This document shows positions 27,251 to 36,406 of a DNA stretch of 64,000 nucleotides, one piece after another (position 1 is the stretch's first letter; each line of letters starts with the position of its first letter). Source of the stretch: Deinococcus sp. KSM4-11 (lineage in GTDB: Bacteria > Deinococcota > Deinococci > Deinococcales > Deinococcaceae). The stretch is taken from assembly GCF_004801415.1 (NCBI RefSeq), contig NZ_SSNX01000006.1:186001-250000 (forward strand). Direction: 5' to 3'. Position numbers and translations under genes: made by a program. Under the pieces are notes generated by a model that was not told the origin of the DNA, searched no databases, and saw only the letters and a list, made by a program, of their open reading frames with translations.

Positions 27251-28788
27251 GCGCCCCGGCCCTGCCCCGCAGCGGCGCGCGCTTCACCTCGCCGCAGGAT
27301 CAGGAACGCTGGCTGGCCCGCCGCCGCTGGGCGCGGGCGGGCTGGCTGTACACCTTCATGATCGTGATGAGCTTCTTCTTCCTGGGGCCCTTCCTGATGG
27401 GCGTGCTCAGCAGCGTGAAGGACAACCCGAACGAGTACCCGCCCCGCCTGATCATCCCGCAGTTCAGCCCCGCTTCCATTTCCCGCGCGTGGACACAGGG
27501 CGTGCAGGGTGCCGGCGACGGCTGGAACGGCGGTCTGCGTCCGGGCCGCAGCGTGACCTTCGACGTCAGCGTGGATTCGCCGCAGGGCGCGCCCCAGGCC
27601 CCGCCGTCGGTCGCGCTGTTCACCTACCAGCCGACCAGCCTGGTCGCGCTGGCCAAGCAGGCCCAGGCCCGCGACTACGCGCAGGTCAAGACCGAGCAGA
27701 CCGGCGTGAGCGGCACCGTCCACACCTACCGCACCACTGTCACGTATCCGCCCCTGACCACACAGACGGGCGAGGTCGTGCAAGCCAAACTCGGCCCAGT
27801 CAGCGACCACCTCACGGCCCTGCTGCCCGGCGGGCAGAGCGTGGATGTGACGCTCGACACGCCACAGGCACAGTCTCACCAGTACGACCTCTCGGAAACC
27901 CAGCCGGTGGAACTGGTGAAATCCGGCGGCAAATACCTGCTGCTCGGGCCGGTCTTCCAGCGCACGCCGCTGCAGGTGGACGTGCAGCGCGGCCAGCGCA
28001 TCACCGCCAGCACGCTGCCGCCCAGCGACCAGCAGAACTTCGACCGCTCGTTCGCCTACCGCAACATCACGCCCGGCGTGCTGGGCTACACCTTCAACAA
28101 CTACCGCCGGGCCTTCGACGAGACGACCAACCCACAGACGGGGCAGAGCCTGTTCCTGCGCTGGGTGGGCAACTCCTTCCTGTACGCGGCCCTGCGCGTG
28201 CTGGCCGCCATTCTGTTCTGCTCGCTGGCGGGCTATGCCCTGGCGCGGCTCGACTTTCCCGGCAAGAACGTGATCTTCGTGGTGGGTGTGCTGTTCGTGC
28301 AAATGGTGCCCGGTCAGGTCAACCTTGTCAGCAACTACGTGCTGCTGCGCGACCTGCACCTGCTGAACATCTGGGGCCTGTGGCTCCAGGGCCTGGTCGC
28401 GGCCGGCGGCGTGTTCCTGATGAAACAGTTCTTCGAGGGCATGCCGCGTGAGCTGGAGGAATCCGCCAGCATCGATGGTGCCGGCCCGTTCACGACCTTC
28501 TGGCGGGTCATGCTGCCGCAGGCTGGCCCGGCCCTGATTGCGCTCGCCATCACGCAGTTCCAAGGGGCATGGAACGACTTCTTCTGGCCGGTGGTGCTGC
28601 TGCGGCAGAACACCGACTTCACGCTGACGGTGGGGCTGTCGAACTTCCGCTCCGCGTATGGTGGACAGGGCGACTACGGCCTGATCCTGGCCGGCGCGGT
28701 GCTCAGCGCCATCCCGGTCATCATCGTCTTCGTGGTGTTCCAGCGCTACTTTGTGGATACCGGAGCCGACAGCGCCGTGAAGGGCTGA
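27247..28788 (+). CDS. Sugar ABC transporter permease (MalG-like) with large extracytoplasmic insertion
   Basis: The 513-residue permease is far longer than the usual 280-300. TM1 is near residues 31-55 (YTFMIVMSFFFLGPFLMG). The remaining membrane core starts near residue 305 (FLRWVGNSFLYAALRVLAA). The docking loop is LEESASIDGAGPFTTFWRVMLPQ (about 402-424). Between TM1 and TM2 lies about 230 residues of soluble sequence with beta-rich, Ala/Thr/Gln-rich composition (for example VTFDVSVDSPQGAP and VDVTLDTPQAQSHQYDLSE). This is outside the membrane and may be a substrate-handling or binding-protein-docking domain. It starts at GTG overlapping the MalF-like stop by 4 bases. Confidence 0.88.
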
Positions 28789-28937
28789 GGCGCTGGCCCT
28801 GCGAGAACCACAGCAATACAGGTGGCCCTGCGGTCGCTGTACGGCCCGTCGGCTCCATCCCCATGATCCGGAATCCACGCCGGCCCATATCCGCTCCTGC
28901 CCGCCCCCTGGCGCGGGCGTCAAACCAAGGATCAGCC

Positions 28938-30821
28938 ATGCTCAGCACCCGAACCGTTCTTAAGGAGAATGACATCTACCTGGTCGCCGATGCCGAGTAC
29001 CGCATCGGCAGCGCAGAGGCCGGCGTGTACCGGCGCGATACCCGCTTTCTGTCCCGCTACGCGTGGACGCTCGACGGCGATGCTCCCCAGGCCCTGCTGC
29101 TGCACGCGCCCTACCCCTTCTGGCTGCACGAGCAGGCCGCGAACCGGGACGTGGGCTACACCATGAAGCTCGGCCTCCGCCGCGACCTGCAGGTGCACGC
29201 CGGCGGCCTGCACGACCACCTCACGGTCACCCGCTATGGCAGTGAGGACGTGCATCGACTGGCTCTGGAGGTCGCCGCCGATTTCCTGGACATGTTCGAG
29301 GTGCGCGGGTGGCCCAGTGGCCTGGGTGAGAGGAACGTGGACGTGCAGCCCACTGAGCGCGGTGTGACCTTCGCCTACACTGCCCTCGACGGCCTGCGGA
29401 GCCGGGCAGTGCTGCGCGCCACACCCGCGCCCACCTGGACTGGCACCCACCTGGAATGGACACTCAACGGGGACGTCACGGTCATCGATGTGGCGGTCTC
29501 CCTGCTCGAGGGCGACGAGGAGCCCGTAGACGGCGATCCCACGGCCCTGGCGGCCGAGTACGACGCGCTGGTGGCCCGCGTGCGCGGCGCGCAGCAGCTC
29601 CCCGATCCACTCGACCAGCGCGTGCTGGAGCAGAGCGTCTCGGATCTGCGCAGCCTGTCGTTCCACACCGAGGCCGGGCCGTTTCCCGCCGCGGGCCTGC
29701 CCTGGTTCGTGGCGCCCTTTGGCCGCGACTCGATGATCATCGCCCTGATGGTGCGGGAGCACCTGCCAGACCTGGCCGTCACGGTTGCGCGCTACCTCGC
29801 TGCCCATCAGGGCCAGCGCTACGACCCCGTGACCCTGGAACAGCCAGGGAAGATCCCGCACGAGCTGCGGGTCGGCGAACTGACCCGCACCGGACGAACC
29901 CCTCACCGTCCGTACTACGCCACGGCCGACGCCACGCCACTGTTCGTGTGGCTGGTGGGTGAGTTGAGCCGGACGCACCCGGCACTCGTTCATGAACTGC
30001 GCCCGCACTGGGAAGCCGCGCTGCGGTGGTGCGCGACCGACGGCGACCCGGATGGTGACGGCTTCATCGAGTACACCCCGGATCCCGGTGGCATCACCAA
30101 CGCCGTATGGAAAGACTCGGGCGACTCGACGTTCACCGAGGACAGCGTGGACGTCAGCGGGCACGTCGCCGTGGCGGAGGTGCAGGGCTACGCCTACGCC
30201 GCCTACCTCGCGGCCGCCGAGCTGTACCGCGCGCTGGGCGAGGCGCACGAAGCGCCCGCGTGGGAAGCGCGCGCGGCACAGCTGCGCACACAGTTCCATG
30301 CGGCGTTCTGGTGGCCCGAACGCAGCTATTACGTGCACGGCCTGAACGGTGACAAGAAGCCCCTGCGGGTGCTGGTCAGCAACCCGGCCCACACACTGTG
30401 GACCGGTATCATTCCGCCAGAGTACGCCGCGGCGGTCGCCCGCACGGCGCTCGGGCCCGAACTGTGGAGCGGCTGGGGGATCCGCACCCTGGGCACCCAC
30501 GAGATCCGCTACAACCCGGTGTCCTACCACAACGGCTCGGTGTGGCCGCACGACACGGCCGCCGCGGCCCTGGGCATGCAGCGCTACGGCCTGCACGCCG
30601 AGGCAACACAGGTGGCCCGGGCGCTCTTCGACGCGGCCCGAGCGGCTCCTGACGCGCGCCTGAGCGAGTTGTTCGCCGGCTTTGGACGCGAGCCTGGTAC
30701 ACCCCCCGTGCCCTACCCTGCCGCGTGCCACCCGCAGGGCTGGGACGCCGCGATTCCCCTCGCGCTGGCCCACCTGCTGGCCTCGCCGGTGCGCCAGAAT
30801 CCCCCCGCACCGCGTGACTGA
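28938..30821 (+). CDS. Glycogen-debranching-like (amylo-alpha-1,6-glucosidase) enzyme
   Basis: The 627-residue cytoplasmic protein has an N-terminal GDE_N_bis-type beta domain (about 1-200; VLKENDIYLVADAEYRI, GVYRRDTRFLSRY). The C-terminal alpha6/alpha6 barrel contains PWFVAPFGRDSMIIALMV, GKIPHELRVGEL, YYATADATPLFVWL, NAVWKDSGDS and YNPVSYHNGSVWPHDTA. This matches amylo-alpha-1,6-glucosidase/debranching enzymes, which open alpha-1,6 branches. It follows the ABC permeases by about 150 bases and is probably co-regulated with them by the LacI protein. The ATG at 28938 is used, although the frame is open much further upstream over the permease gene. Confidence 0.85.
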   Translation: MLSTRTVLKENDIYLVADAEYRIGSAEAGVYRRDTRFLSRYAWTLDGDAPQALLLHAPYPFWLHEQAANRDVGYTMKLGLRRDLQVHAGGLHDHLTVTRYGSEDVHRLALEVAADFLDMFEVRGWPSGLGERNVDVQPTERGVTFAYTALDGLRSRAVLRATPAPTWTGTHLEWTLNGDVTVIDVAVSLLEGDEEPVDGDPTALAAEYDALVARVRGAQQLPDPLDQRVLEQSVSDLRSLSFHTEAGPFPAAGLPWFVAPFGRDSMIIALMVREHLPDLAVTVARYLAAHQGQRYDPVTLEQPGKIPHELRVGELTRTGRTPHRPYYATADATPLFVWLVGELSRTHPALVHELRPHWEAALRWCATDGDPDGDGFIEYTPDPGGITNAVWKDSGDSTFTEDSVDVSGHVAVAEVQGYAYAAYLAAAELYRALGEAHEAPAWEARAAQLRTQFHAAFWWPERSYYVHGLNGDKKPLRVLVSNPAHTLWTGIIPPEYAAAVARTALGPELWSGWGIRTLGTHEIRYNPVSYHNGSVWPHDTAAAALGMQRYGLHAEATQVARALFDAARAAPDARLSELFAGFGREPGTPPVPYPAACHPQGWDAAIPLALAHLLASPVRQNPPAPRD

Positions 30822-31229
30822 TCCCACCACGCCACAGGTCGAGGCCCTGCTGGCGCAGATGACGCTCACGGAGAAAGTCGGGCAGCTCCACCAGGCGCAC
30901 GGGCTGGGACGGGCCGACCACGACGAGGTGCGGGTGGGCACCGCCATCGTCGCCACCAGCGCCACAGCGGGCAACGCCCGTCCGGAACGGGTGCGCGCGG
31001 CCGAATAGAACGCGCTGCAGCGAATCGCGGCGAGGTGGTGGTTCGGCTGTACCTTTGTGATCTTCAGGCCAGCCGAACCCGCCCAATACGCGAATTGAAG
31101 GGCTTCGATCCGATCACCCTGGATGCGTCGCCCGCATCCAGGGTGACCTTCCGGCTCGGCCCGACGGACTTGACCTTCTACGACAATCAGGGCCAGCCCC
31201 GATTGGAGCCGGGCGATGTTCTGCTGTGA
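30814..31229 (+). pseudogene. Internally deleted GH3 beta-glucosidase remnant
   Basis: A GTG at 30814, overlapping the debranching-enzyme stop, starts a frame with a GH3 N-terminus (VEALLAQMTLTEKVGQLHQ) that ends at an in-frame TAG at 31006. Reading on gives NALQRIA, typical of residues near position 70 in these enzymes. From about 31029, in another frame, the sequence encodes the C-terminal fibronectin-like domain of GH3 enzymes (GEVVVRLYLCDLQASRTRPI, then RELKGF, RVTFRLGPTDLTFYD), ending at 31229. Several hundred catalytic residues are missing between them. The remnant shows that this sugar operon once contained a beta-glucosidase. Confidence 0.85.
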
Positions 31230-31448
31230 GCGGGCAGCGATAGTCGCGCCATGATCGCGGCCACCTTCACCGTGCGGCCTGAGGACTAATTCTGCTTGTC
31301 TGAGAAAGCCTCCGTGCCAGCGTATTCTCCCCGACCTCGCTGGACTGGAAAGCCGCCCTGGCTTCTCCCTGTCCCTGAGCGCTGTCCCTGATCGGGTGGA
31401 ACGTCCCCCAGAGTGTCGGAGACAAAGGTATCTACCTATCACGCGACG

Positions 31449-31477
31449 TTGACAAGCTTTCATCAGAGTCGTAAGGT
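31449..31477 (+). promoter_or_regulatory. Probable promoter of the dehydrogenase operon
   Basis: TTGACA (31449-31454) and TAAGGT (31472-31477) are 17 bases apart. The region around it is locally AT-rich compared with its surroundings. The first gene starts at 31693, leaving about 210 bases of untranslated leader in which I see no recognised riboswitch. Confidence 0.5.
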
Positions 31478-31692
31478 TCAAGAAATTTCCCTGTCTGCGT
31501 ACATTTTAAGCATTCCAACAAAGCCGGGCCAGGTTTTTCGTGGAGCTGCATCGTTTCAGGTCGATAACACCATTTGGAATTCCGCTGAATTGAGGCTGAC
31601 CCAGGCATGGTTGTGCTGTGGTGACCAGCTCGATACACAATTCAGCGTTCTCTTCTGGTCTGTCCTCAGTGTTGTCCCTCGCAGGAGGCCTC

Positions 31693-32445
31693 ATGTCAGA
31701 TACGAACGAACGGCGGAACTTTCTCAAGGGCCTCGGTCTTGTGGCGGTCACGGTGGGTCTGGGCACACCCGCTTCGGTCGCCCAGGCGCAGACGACCCCG
31801 CCCGCCACGCCTCCCATGCCGGCGATGCCCGCCGCCACAGACAGCGCCACGGCCTACACCTACGTCTTTTTCAACTCCGCCGAGATTGCGTTCGTCGAGG
31901 CGGCCGTGGCGCGGCTCATTCCCAAGGATGACCTTGGGCCAGGAGCGCTGGAGGCGGGCGTCTCGTACTACATCGATGGGCAGCTGGCGGGCTGGTATGG
32001 AGAGGCGGGACGCTGGTACTGGCAGGGGCCCTGGCTCCAGGGAACGCCGCAGCAGGGCTACCAGCTGCCACTCAAACCCAGCGAGATCTACCGCACAGGC
32101 ATTCCACTCGTCAATGCCGCGACCCAGAAGCAGTACAAGGCCGACTTCGCCGATCTGACCGCCGACCAGCAGGACAAGGTGCTGTCGGGACTGGAAAAGG
32201 GCGAGATCGACCTGGGCCGCCTGCCCGCCCGCACCTTCTTCGCATTTCTGCTCCAGAACACCAAGGAAGGCTTCTTCGCCGATCCCACCTACGGCGGCAA
32301 CGCCCAGATGGTCGGCTGGAAGCTCATCGGCTACCCCGGCGTCCAGCCCTCCTACAGTCAGGTCATTGACCAGTACAACACGCCGTTCACCGCGCCGCCC
32401 ACCAGCATCGCCAGCTTTACCGATGATCTGTCCCACTCGCATTGA
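31693..32445 (+). CDS. Gluconate/sugar dehydrogenase small subunit (subunit 3), Tat-exported
   Basis: The 250-residue protein begins with a twin-arginine signal (NERRNFLKGLGLVAVTVGLG). The mature part matches the gluconate 2-dehydrogenase subunit 3 family: FFNSAEIAFVEAAVARLIPKDDLGPGALEAGVSYYID and ARTFFAFLLQNTKEGFFADPTYGGN. In known enzymes this subunit is needed for export and maturation of the flavoprotein, which has no signal of its own. GCAGGAGG precedes the ATG. The flavoprotein gene starts 33 bases later. Confidence 0.9.
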   Translation: MSDTNERRNFLKGLGLVAVTVGLGTPASVAQAQTTPPATPPMPAMPAATDSATAYTYVFFNSAEIAFVEAAVARLIPKDDLGPGALEAGVSYYIDGQLAGWYGEAGRWYWQGPWLQGTPQQGYQLPLKPSEIYRTGIPLVNAATQKQYKADFADLTADQQDKVLSGLEKGEIDLGRLPARTFFAFLLQNTKEGFFADPTYGGNAQMVGWKLIGYPGVQPSYSQVIDQYNTPFTAPPTSIASFTDDLSHSH

Positions 32446-32478
32446 TACCGAGGTTGCATCCCTTCAAGGAGAATTGAA

Positions 32479-34233
32479 ATGGCAAAAAAGCTTCCTTCGG
32501 TAGATGCGGTGATGGTCGGAGTGGGCTGGACCGGCGGGATTCTGGCTGCCGAGTTGACCAAGGCGGGGCTGTCGGTCGTCGGCCTGGAGCGCGGCCAGTA
32601 CCGTGATTCGAATGTGGCCTTCGCGTTCCCGCGGATTCGCGACGAGCTCAAATACGGCATCCGCTTCGGTCTGGCGCAGGATGTCAGCCGGGATACCCTG
32701 ACCTTCCGCAACAGCGCGGAGCAGACGGCGCTGCCCATGCGCCAGCTGGGTTCGTTCCTGCTCGGCGACGGCACGGGCGGCGCGGGCGCCCACTGGAACG
32801 GCCAGACCTGGCGATGGACGCCCTACGATTTTGAAATCTACAGCCAGACCGTCAGTCGGTATGGCAAGGGTGCCATCGACGACGGGATGCAGATTCAGGA
32901 CTGGGGCCTGACCTACCAGGAGCTGGAGCCCTTCTTCGACCGCTTCGAGTACACCGCGGGGATCGGCGGCACCGCGGGCAACCTGCAGGGCAAGGTACAG
33001 CCCGGGGGCAATCCCTTCGAAGGGCCACGGGCCCGCGCGTACCCCAACCCGCCGATGAAGCGCTCGCAACTTGGCGACCTGTTCCAGACCGCCACCCAGA
33101 GTCTGGGGTACCACCCGTTTCCTGGCCCATCGGCCAACATGACCCAGGCGTATACCAACCCCGATGGCCAGGCGCTCGGGGCGTGCATGTACTGCGGCTT
33201 CTGTGAGCGCTTCGGCTGCGATTACAACGCCAAGGCCAGTCCCAACAACACCGTCTTGCCCACCGCGCTGGCGACCAATAAGTTTGAGATCCGCCACGAT
33301 GCCAATGTGGTGCGGGTCAATATGGACAGCAGTGGCAAGCGGGCGGTCAGCGTGACCTACATCGATCTGATCACCGGTGAGGAGATCGAGCAGCCCGCCG
33401 AAATGATCTTCCTGACCAGCTTCACGTTCGGCAACGTCAAGCTGTTGATGGTGTCCGGGATCGGTGAGATCTACAATCCCACCACCAACAAAGGCACCGT
33501 CGGGAAGAATTACACCTATCAGCTGAGTGCCGGAGCGGGCGGCACCATCACTGGCAAGGATCTCAAGGTGTTCGCCGGAGCAGGCGCAGAGAGCGTGGTG
33601 ATCGACGACTTCAACGGGGATCACTTCGACCATACCGGACTGGGTTTCCTTCACGGCGGCTCCATTTCGGCGTCGTCCAGTGGAGCGCGACCCATTCAGA
33701 GCAATCCTGGTGGGTCGGCCTGGGGCAGCGCCTGGAAACACGCCGCCGCCGCCGCCTACAACACGTCGGTGGGCATCGGCGCGCAGGTGTCCTCGCTGCC
33801 CTTCCGCGAGAACCATCTCGACCTCGATCCGACCTACCGCGACGCCTACGGCCTTCCCCTCGTGCGGATGACCTTCGACTATCGGGGGAACGAGAGCAAA
33901 CGCAGCGCCTACCTGACGGGCATCACCACCAAGATCCTCACCGAGATGGGTGCCAAAAATGTCACCGGGCGCGCCCTTCCCGAGCATTACAGCATCGTGC
34001 CCTACCAGAGCACCCACAACCAGGGCGGGGCCATCATGGGCTTGGATCCCTCGACCAGTGTCGTCAATCCCTACATGCAGCACCATCAGGTGTCCAATCT
34101 GTTCGTGGTGGGGGCCAGCTCGTTCCCGCACAACAGCGGGTTTAACCCGACTGGAACGGTCGGGGCGGTCACCTACCGCCTGGCCGACGCCATCGTCAAC
34201 CGGTATGTCAAAAAGCCCGGTTCTCTGATGTGA
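32479..34233 (+). CDS. GMC-family FAD sugar/gluconate dehydrogenase, large subunit
   Basis: The 584-residue flavoprotein resembles gluconate 2-dehydrogenase and sorbitol/fructose dehydrogenase large subunits. It has an N-terminal FAD site with a variant glycine motif (GVGWTGGILAAELTKAGLSVVGLERG). A Cys-rich segment (ACMYCGFCERFGC, about residues 235-247) is probably the iron-sulfur-like site seen in relatives. The C-terminal active-site region is HNSGFNPTGTVGAVTYRLADAIV, with His/Asn candidates. Without its own signal it is probably carried out by the Tat subunit. AAGGAG precedes the ATG. Substrate (gluconate, sorbitol, other) cannot be set from sequence. Confidence 0.9.
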   Translation: MAKKLPSVDAVMVGVGWTGGILAAELTKAGLSVVGLERGQYRDSNVAFAFPRIRDELKYGIRFGLAQDVSRDTLTFRNSAEQTALPMRQLGSFLLGDGTGGAGAHWNGQTWRWTPYDFEIYSQTVSRYGKGAIDDGMQIQDWGLTYQELEPFFDRFEYTAGIGGTAGNLQGKVQPGGNPFEGPRARAYPNPPMKRSQLGDLFQTATQSLGYHPFPGPSANMTQAYTNPDGQALGACMYCGFCERFGCDYNAKASPNNTVLPTALATNKFEIRHDANVVRVNMDSSGKRAVSVTYIDLITGEEIEQPAEMIFLTSFTFGNVKLLMVSGIGEIYNPTTNKGTVGKNYTYQLSAGAGGTITGKDLKVFAGAGAESVVIDDFNGDHFDHTGLGFLHGGSISASSSGARPIQSNPGGSAWGSAWKHAAAAAYNTSVGIGAQVSSLPFRENHLDLDPTYRDAYGLPLVRMTFDYRGNESKRSAYLTGITTKILTEMGAKNVTGRALPEHYSIVPYQSTHNQGGAIMGLDPSTSVVNPYMQHHQVSNLFVVGASSFPHNSGFNPTGTVGAVTYRLADAIVNRYVKKPGSLM

Positions 34234-34514
34234 TCCCCGCCGGTGGCATCCGATTGATCTGAAGTCGGAGCGTTGGTTCCCCTGCTGCCAGCTCCGGTGG
34301 CCGGCTTGCCACCGTTGCGAACCTCCCGGAAGTCAGGGGCCAACGTCCACGCCCTGTCGATCCGCCGCGCGAGCAGCGCCACACGACTTGAGGTGGACGG
34401 AGACAGTGTGTTCAGCGAGGCATCTGTAGTTCGAAAGCCCTGGCTCTGTTCCATAATGCCGATAGTCAGCAGTCGCGCACCCGACCCGTCCTAGCCCTCC
34501 GCACTGGAGAAGCC

Positions 34515-34994
34515 ATGAAATATCTGCTCCCGACCTTCATCGCCAGTCTCGCCCTCACGGCAGCTCCCCACGCGCTCTCGGCGGCCCCAACCGCTCCGGC
34601 GGCGGCCCCGAATGGCAAAAGCCTCTACACGGCCAATTGCGCAGCCTGCCACCAGGCGACAGGCAAGGGCGTTCCCGGAGCCTTTCCACCACTCGCTGGA
34701 CACTTCTCGGAGATTCTGGCAGCCGATGGACGGAAGTACACGATCAACGTGGTCCTCAACGGCTTGAACGGCGCCATCAAGGTCAATGGCAAGACGTACA
34801 ACGGCGTCATGCCGGGGTTCGCACAGTTGAGTGACGCCGAGATCGCGGCGGTGCTCAACGAGGTCTCGACCAGCTGGAAGAACGCGTTGCCCGATAAGCA
34901 AAAGCCCTACACGGCCGACGAAGTGAAAGCAGAACGCGCCGCCAAAAAGACAACCGAGCAGGTGCACGATCTCAGACCAGCCACGTTGAAATAG
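34515..34994 (+). CDS. Monoheme cytochrome c subunit of the dehydrogenase
   Basis: The 159-residue exported protein has a signal peptide (FIASLALTAAPHALSAA) and one heme site, CAACH (in LYTANCAACHQATGKGVPGAFPPLAGH). The distal Met candidate is in NGVMPGFAQLSDAEIAAVLNEV. It is a class I cytochrome c. Known three-subunit gluconate or sorbitol dehydrogenases use a triheme subunit, so a single heme means electrons pass to another carrier. It lies 281 bases after the flavoprotein with its own GGAG site. A very strong hairpin follows. Confidence 0.88.
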   Translation: MKYLLPTFIASLALTAAPHALSAAPTAPAAAPNGKSLYTANCAACHQATGKGVPGAFPPLAGHFSEILAADGRKYTINVVLNGLNGAIKVNGKTYNGVMPGFAQLSDAEIAAVLNEVSTSWKNALPDKQKPYTADEVKAERAAKKTTEQVHDLRPATLK

Positions 34995-35049
34995 TCCGGC
35001 TGAAGCAAGCTCATGGCGAGCAGCTGGCATCTGTAAAGCAGGAACAATC

Positions 35050-35092
35050 CAGAACTGCAGGCGGCCTGAATCTCAGGCCGCCTGCAGTTCTG
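35050..35092 (+). terminator. Perfect 20-bp hairpin after the cytochrome gene
   Basis: Arms 35050-35069 and 35073-35092 are exact reverse complements around a 3-base ATC loop. It lies 56 bases after the cytochrome stop. No T-tract follows, so it is either a strong T-less terminator or an mRNA-protecting structure. It is symmetrical and could act in both directions. Confidence 0.65.
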
Positions 35093-35324
35093 TGCCGCCA
35101 CACGACGAGGCCAGTACCTGAGCTCCCGGCCAGTCTGCACCTGACCCTAGCCTGCGCAACAACGAGGCGACCGAACCTGCGCGGCCACCTGTCGCGGCAC
35201 AGGCAGGAGTGTCTTGCACCCCTTTGCACCACGAACTGGCGTCCTGGTGTTTCAGGCTCGTCCAGCGGGACAGGCTCGGGATGACACCAGCGGTACCGAG
35301 ACCCGACCCACGACCGGGATTGAT

Positions 35325-35381
35325 CGTTTACGCTCATATGATCACAAACGCTTGACAGAACAGGCTGTATCTGCGCATACT
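35325..35381 (+). promoter_or_regulatory. Promoter and candidate DeoR operator of the sugar operon
   Basis: A 26-base dyad (35325-35350) has outer arms CGTTT and AAACG and the central palindrome TCATATGA (35334-35341). It ends one base before TTGACA (35352-35357). A -10 box, CATACT (35376-35381), follows after 18 bases. The dyad is well placed for a repressor or activator of the isomerase-kinase-ABC operon. The DeoR protein encoded at the far end is the obvious candidate. A related CATATG core lies at the DeoR start (41658-41663). Confidence 0.55.
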
Positions 35382-35440
35382 GGCAGAGTCGAAATTTAAA
35401 ACACGCACAGACGCGCAGGCGTCTGACTCAGGAGGTCTGG

Positions 35441-36406
35441 ATGCTGTTTGCCACGCGTCTCAATTCACTCAAGTCGAGGCCGGAACTGTTCTTCGAACCT
35501 GGATCGGTCGGCACGGACGACCTTCTTAGGCGGGCGGCCCACATCCAGGGCCTGAACTCCCTGAGCCTCAACTTCCCCGAGCACTTCACGTCAGCGACCC
35601 TGCGCGCGACCCGCGACACCATCGAGGCGCTGGGCCTCAGCGTCGACAGCCTCAACATCCGCTATCCGGCCGACACCTTCGGAGACGGCGGCTTCACCCA
35701 TCCGAACGCGGCCGTCCGCCAGCAGGCCATCGACCTGAGCTGCCAGGCGCTGGACGCCTGCGCCGCCCTAGGCGGCAACCACGTCATCGTCTGGCCAGGC
35801 TTCGACGGGTTCGACTACCCCTTTCAGGACAGTTACGAGCGGATGTTCGCGCATACCGTCGAGGGATTCGCGCAGCTGGCCGCGCATGACCCAGCCATGC
35901 GCGTGGGGCTGGAGTACAAGCCCTGGGAGCCGCGCAAATACTCGCTGATCGGCAACATGGGCGAGGCGCTCCTGGTCGTGCAGGAGGTGGGTGCCGACAA
36001 CCTTGGCGTCGTGCTCGACTACTGCCACGCCCAGATGGCCAACGAACACGCCCCGAAGGCGGCCGCGCTGGCGCTCCGGCATCAGAAGCTGTTCGGCGTC
36101 CACCTGAACGACGGGTACGGCCGTCAGGACGACGGCCTGATGGTCGGTACTGCCAGCCTCGTCACCACCCTGGAACTGCTCGTGCTGGTCGAACGCGGCG
36201 GCTATCCGGGCACCATCTACTTCGACACCTTCCCGGTCCGCGAGGATCCGGTGCGCGAGTGCGAGTGGAACATCCGCGTCACCCAGCGCCTACTCACCCT
36301 GGCCAAGGACATTGCCGCCGATTCCCGCATCGGCGCGGGACACGACGCCTTCAACGTCACCTCCGTCGTCGAGAAGCTGCTCTTCCCCGAGCGCGTGCAT
36401 GTCTGA
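35441..36406 (+). CDS. Sugar phosphate isomerase/epimerase, xylose-isomerase-like TIM barrel
   Basis: The 321-residue protein is an AP_endonuc_2/xylose-isomerase-like TIM barrel. Metal ligands are expected in LEYKPWEPR (Glu), VVLDYCHAQMAN (Asp and His), GVHLNDGYGRQDDG (His and Asp) and IYFDTFPVRED. It should isomerise or epimerise a sugar in the cytoplasm. The precise substrate is not visible. It is the first gene of an operon with a PfkB kinase (8-base overlap) and a ribose-type importer. AGGAGG lies just before the ATG. Confidence 0.82.
   Translation: MLFATRLNSLKSRPELFFEPGSVGTDDLLRRAAHIQGLNSLSLNFPEHFTSATLRATRDTIEALGLSVDSLNIRYPADTFGDGGFTHPNAAVRQQAIDLSCQALDACAALGGNHVIVWPGFDGFDYPFQDSYERMFAHTVEGFAQLAAHDPAMRVGLEYKPWEPRKYSLIGNMGEALLVVQEVGADNLGVVLDYCHAQMANEHAPKAAALALRHQKLFGVHLNDGYGRQDDGLMVGTASLVTTLELLVLVERGGYPGTIYFDTFPVREDPVRECEWNIRVTQRLLTLAKDIAADSRIGAGHDAFNVTSVVEKLLFPERVHV

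Noticed and set aside
31449..31690. Possible riboswitch in the 210-base leader of the dehydrogenase operon
   Set aside because: No conserved riboswitch core or strong alternating hairpins could be recognised by eye.
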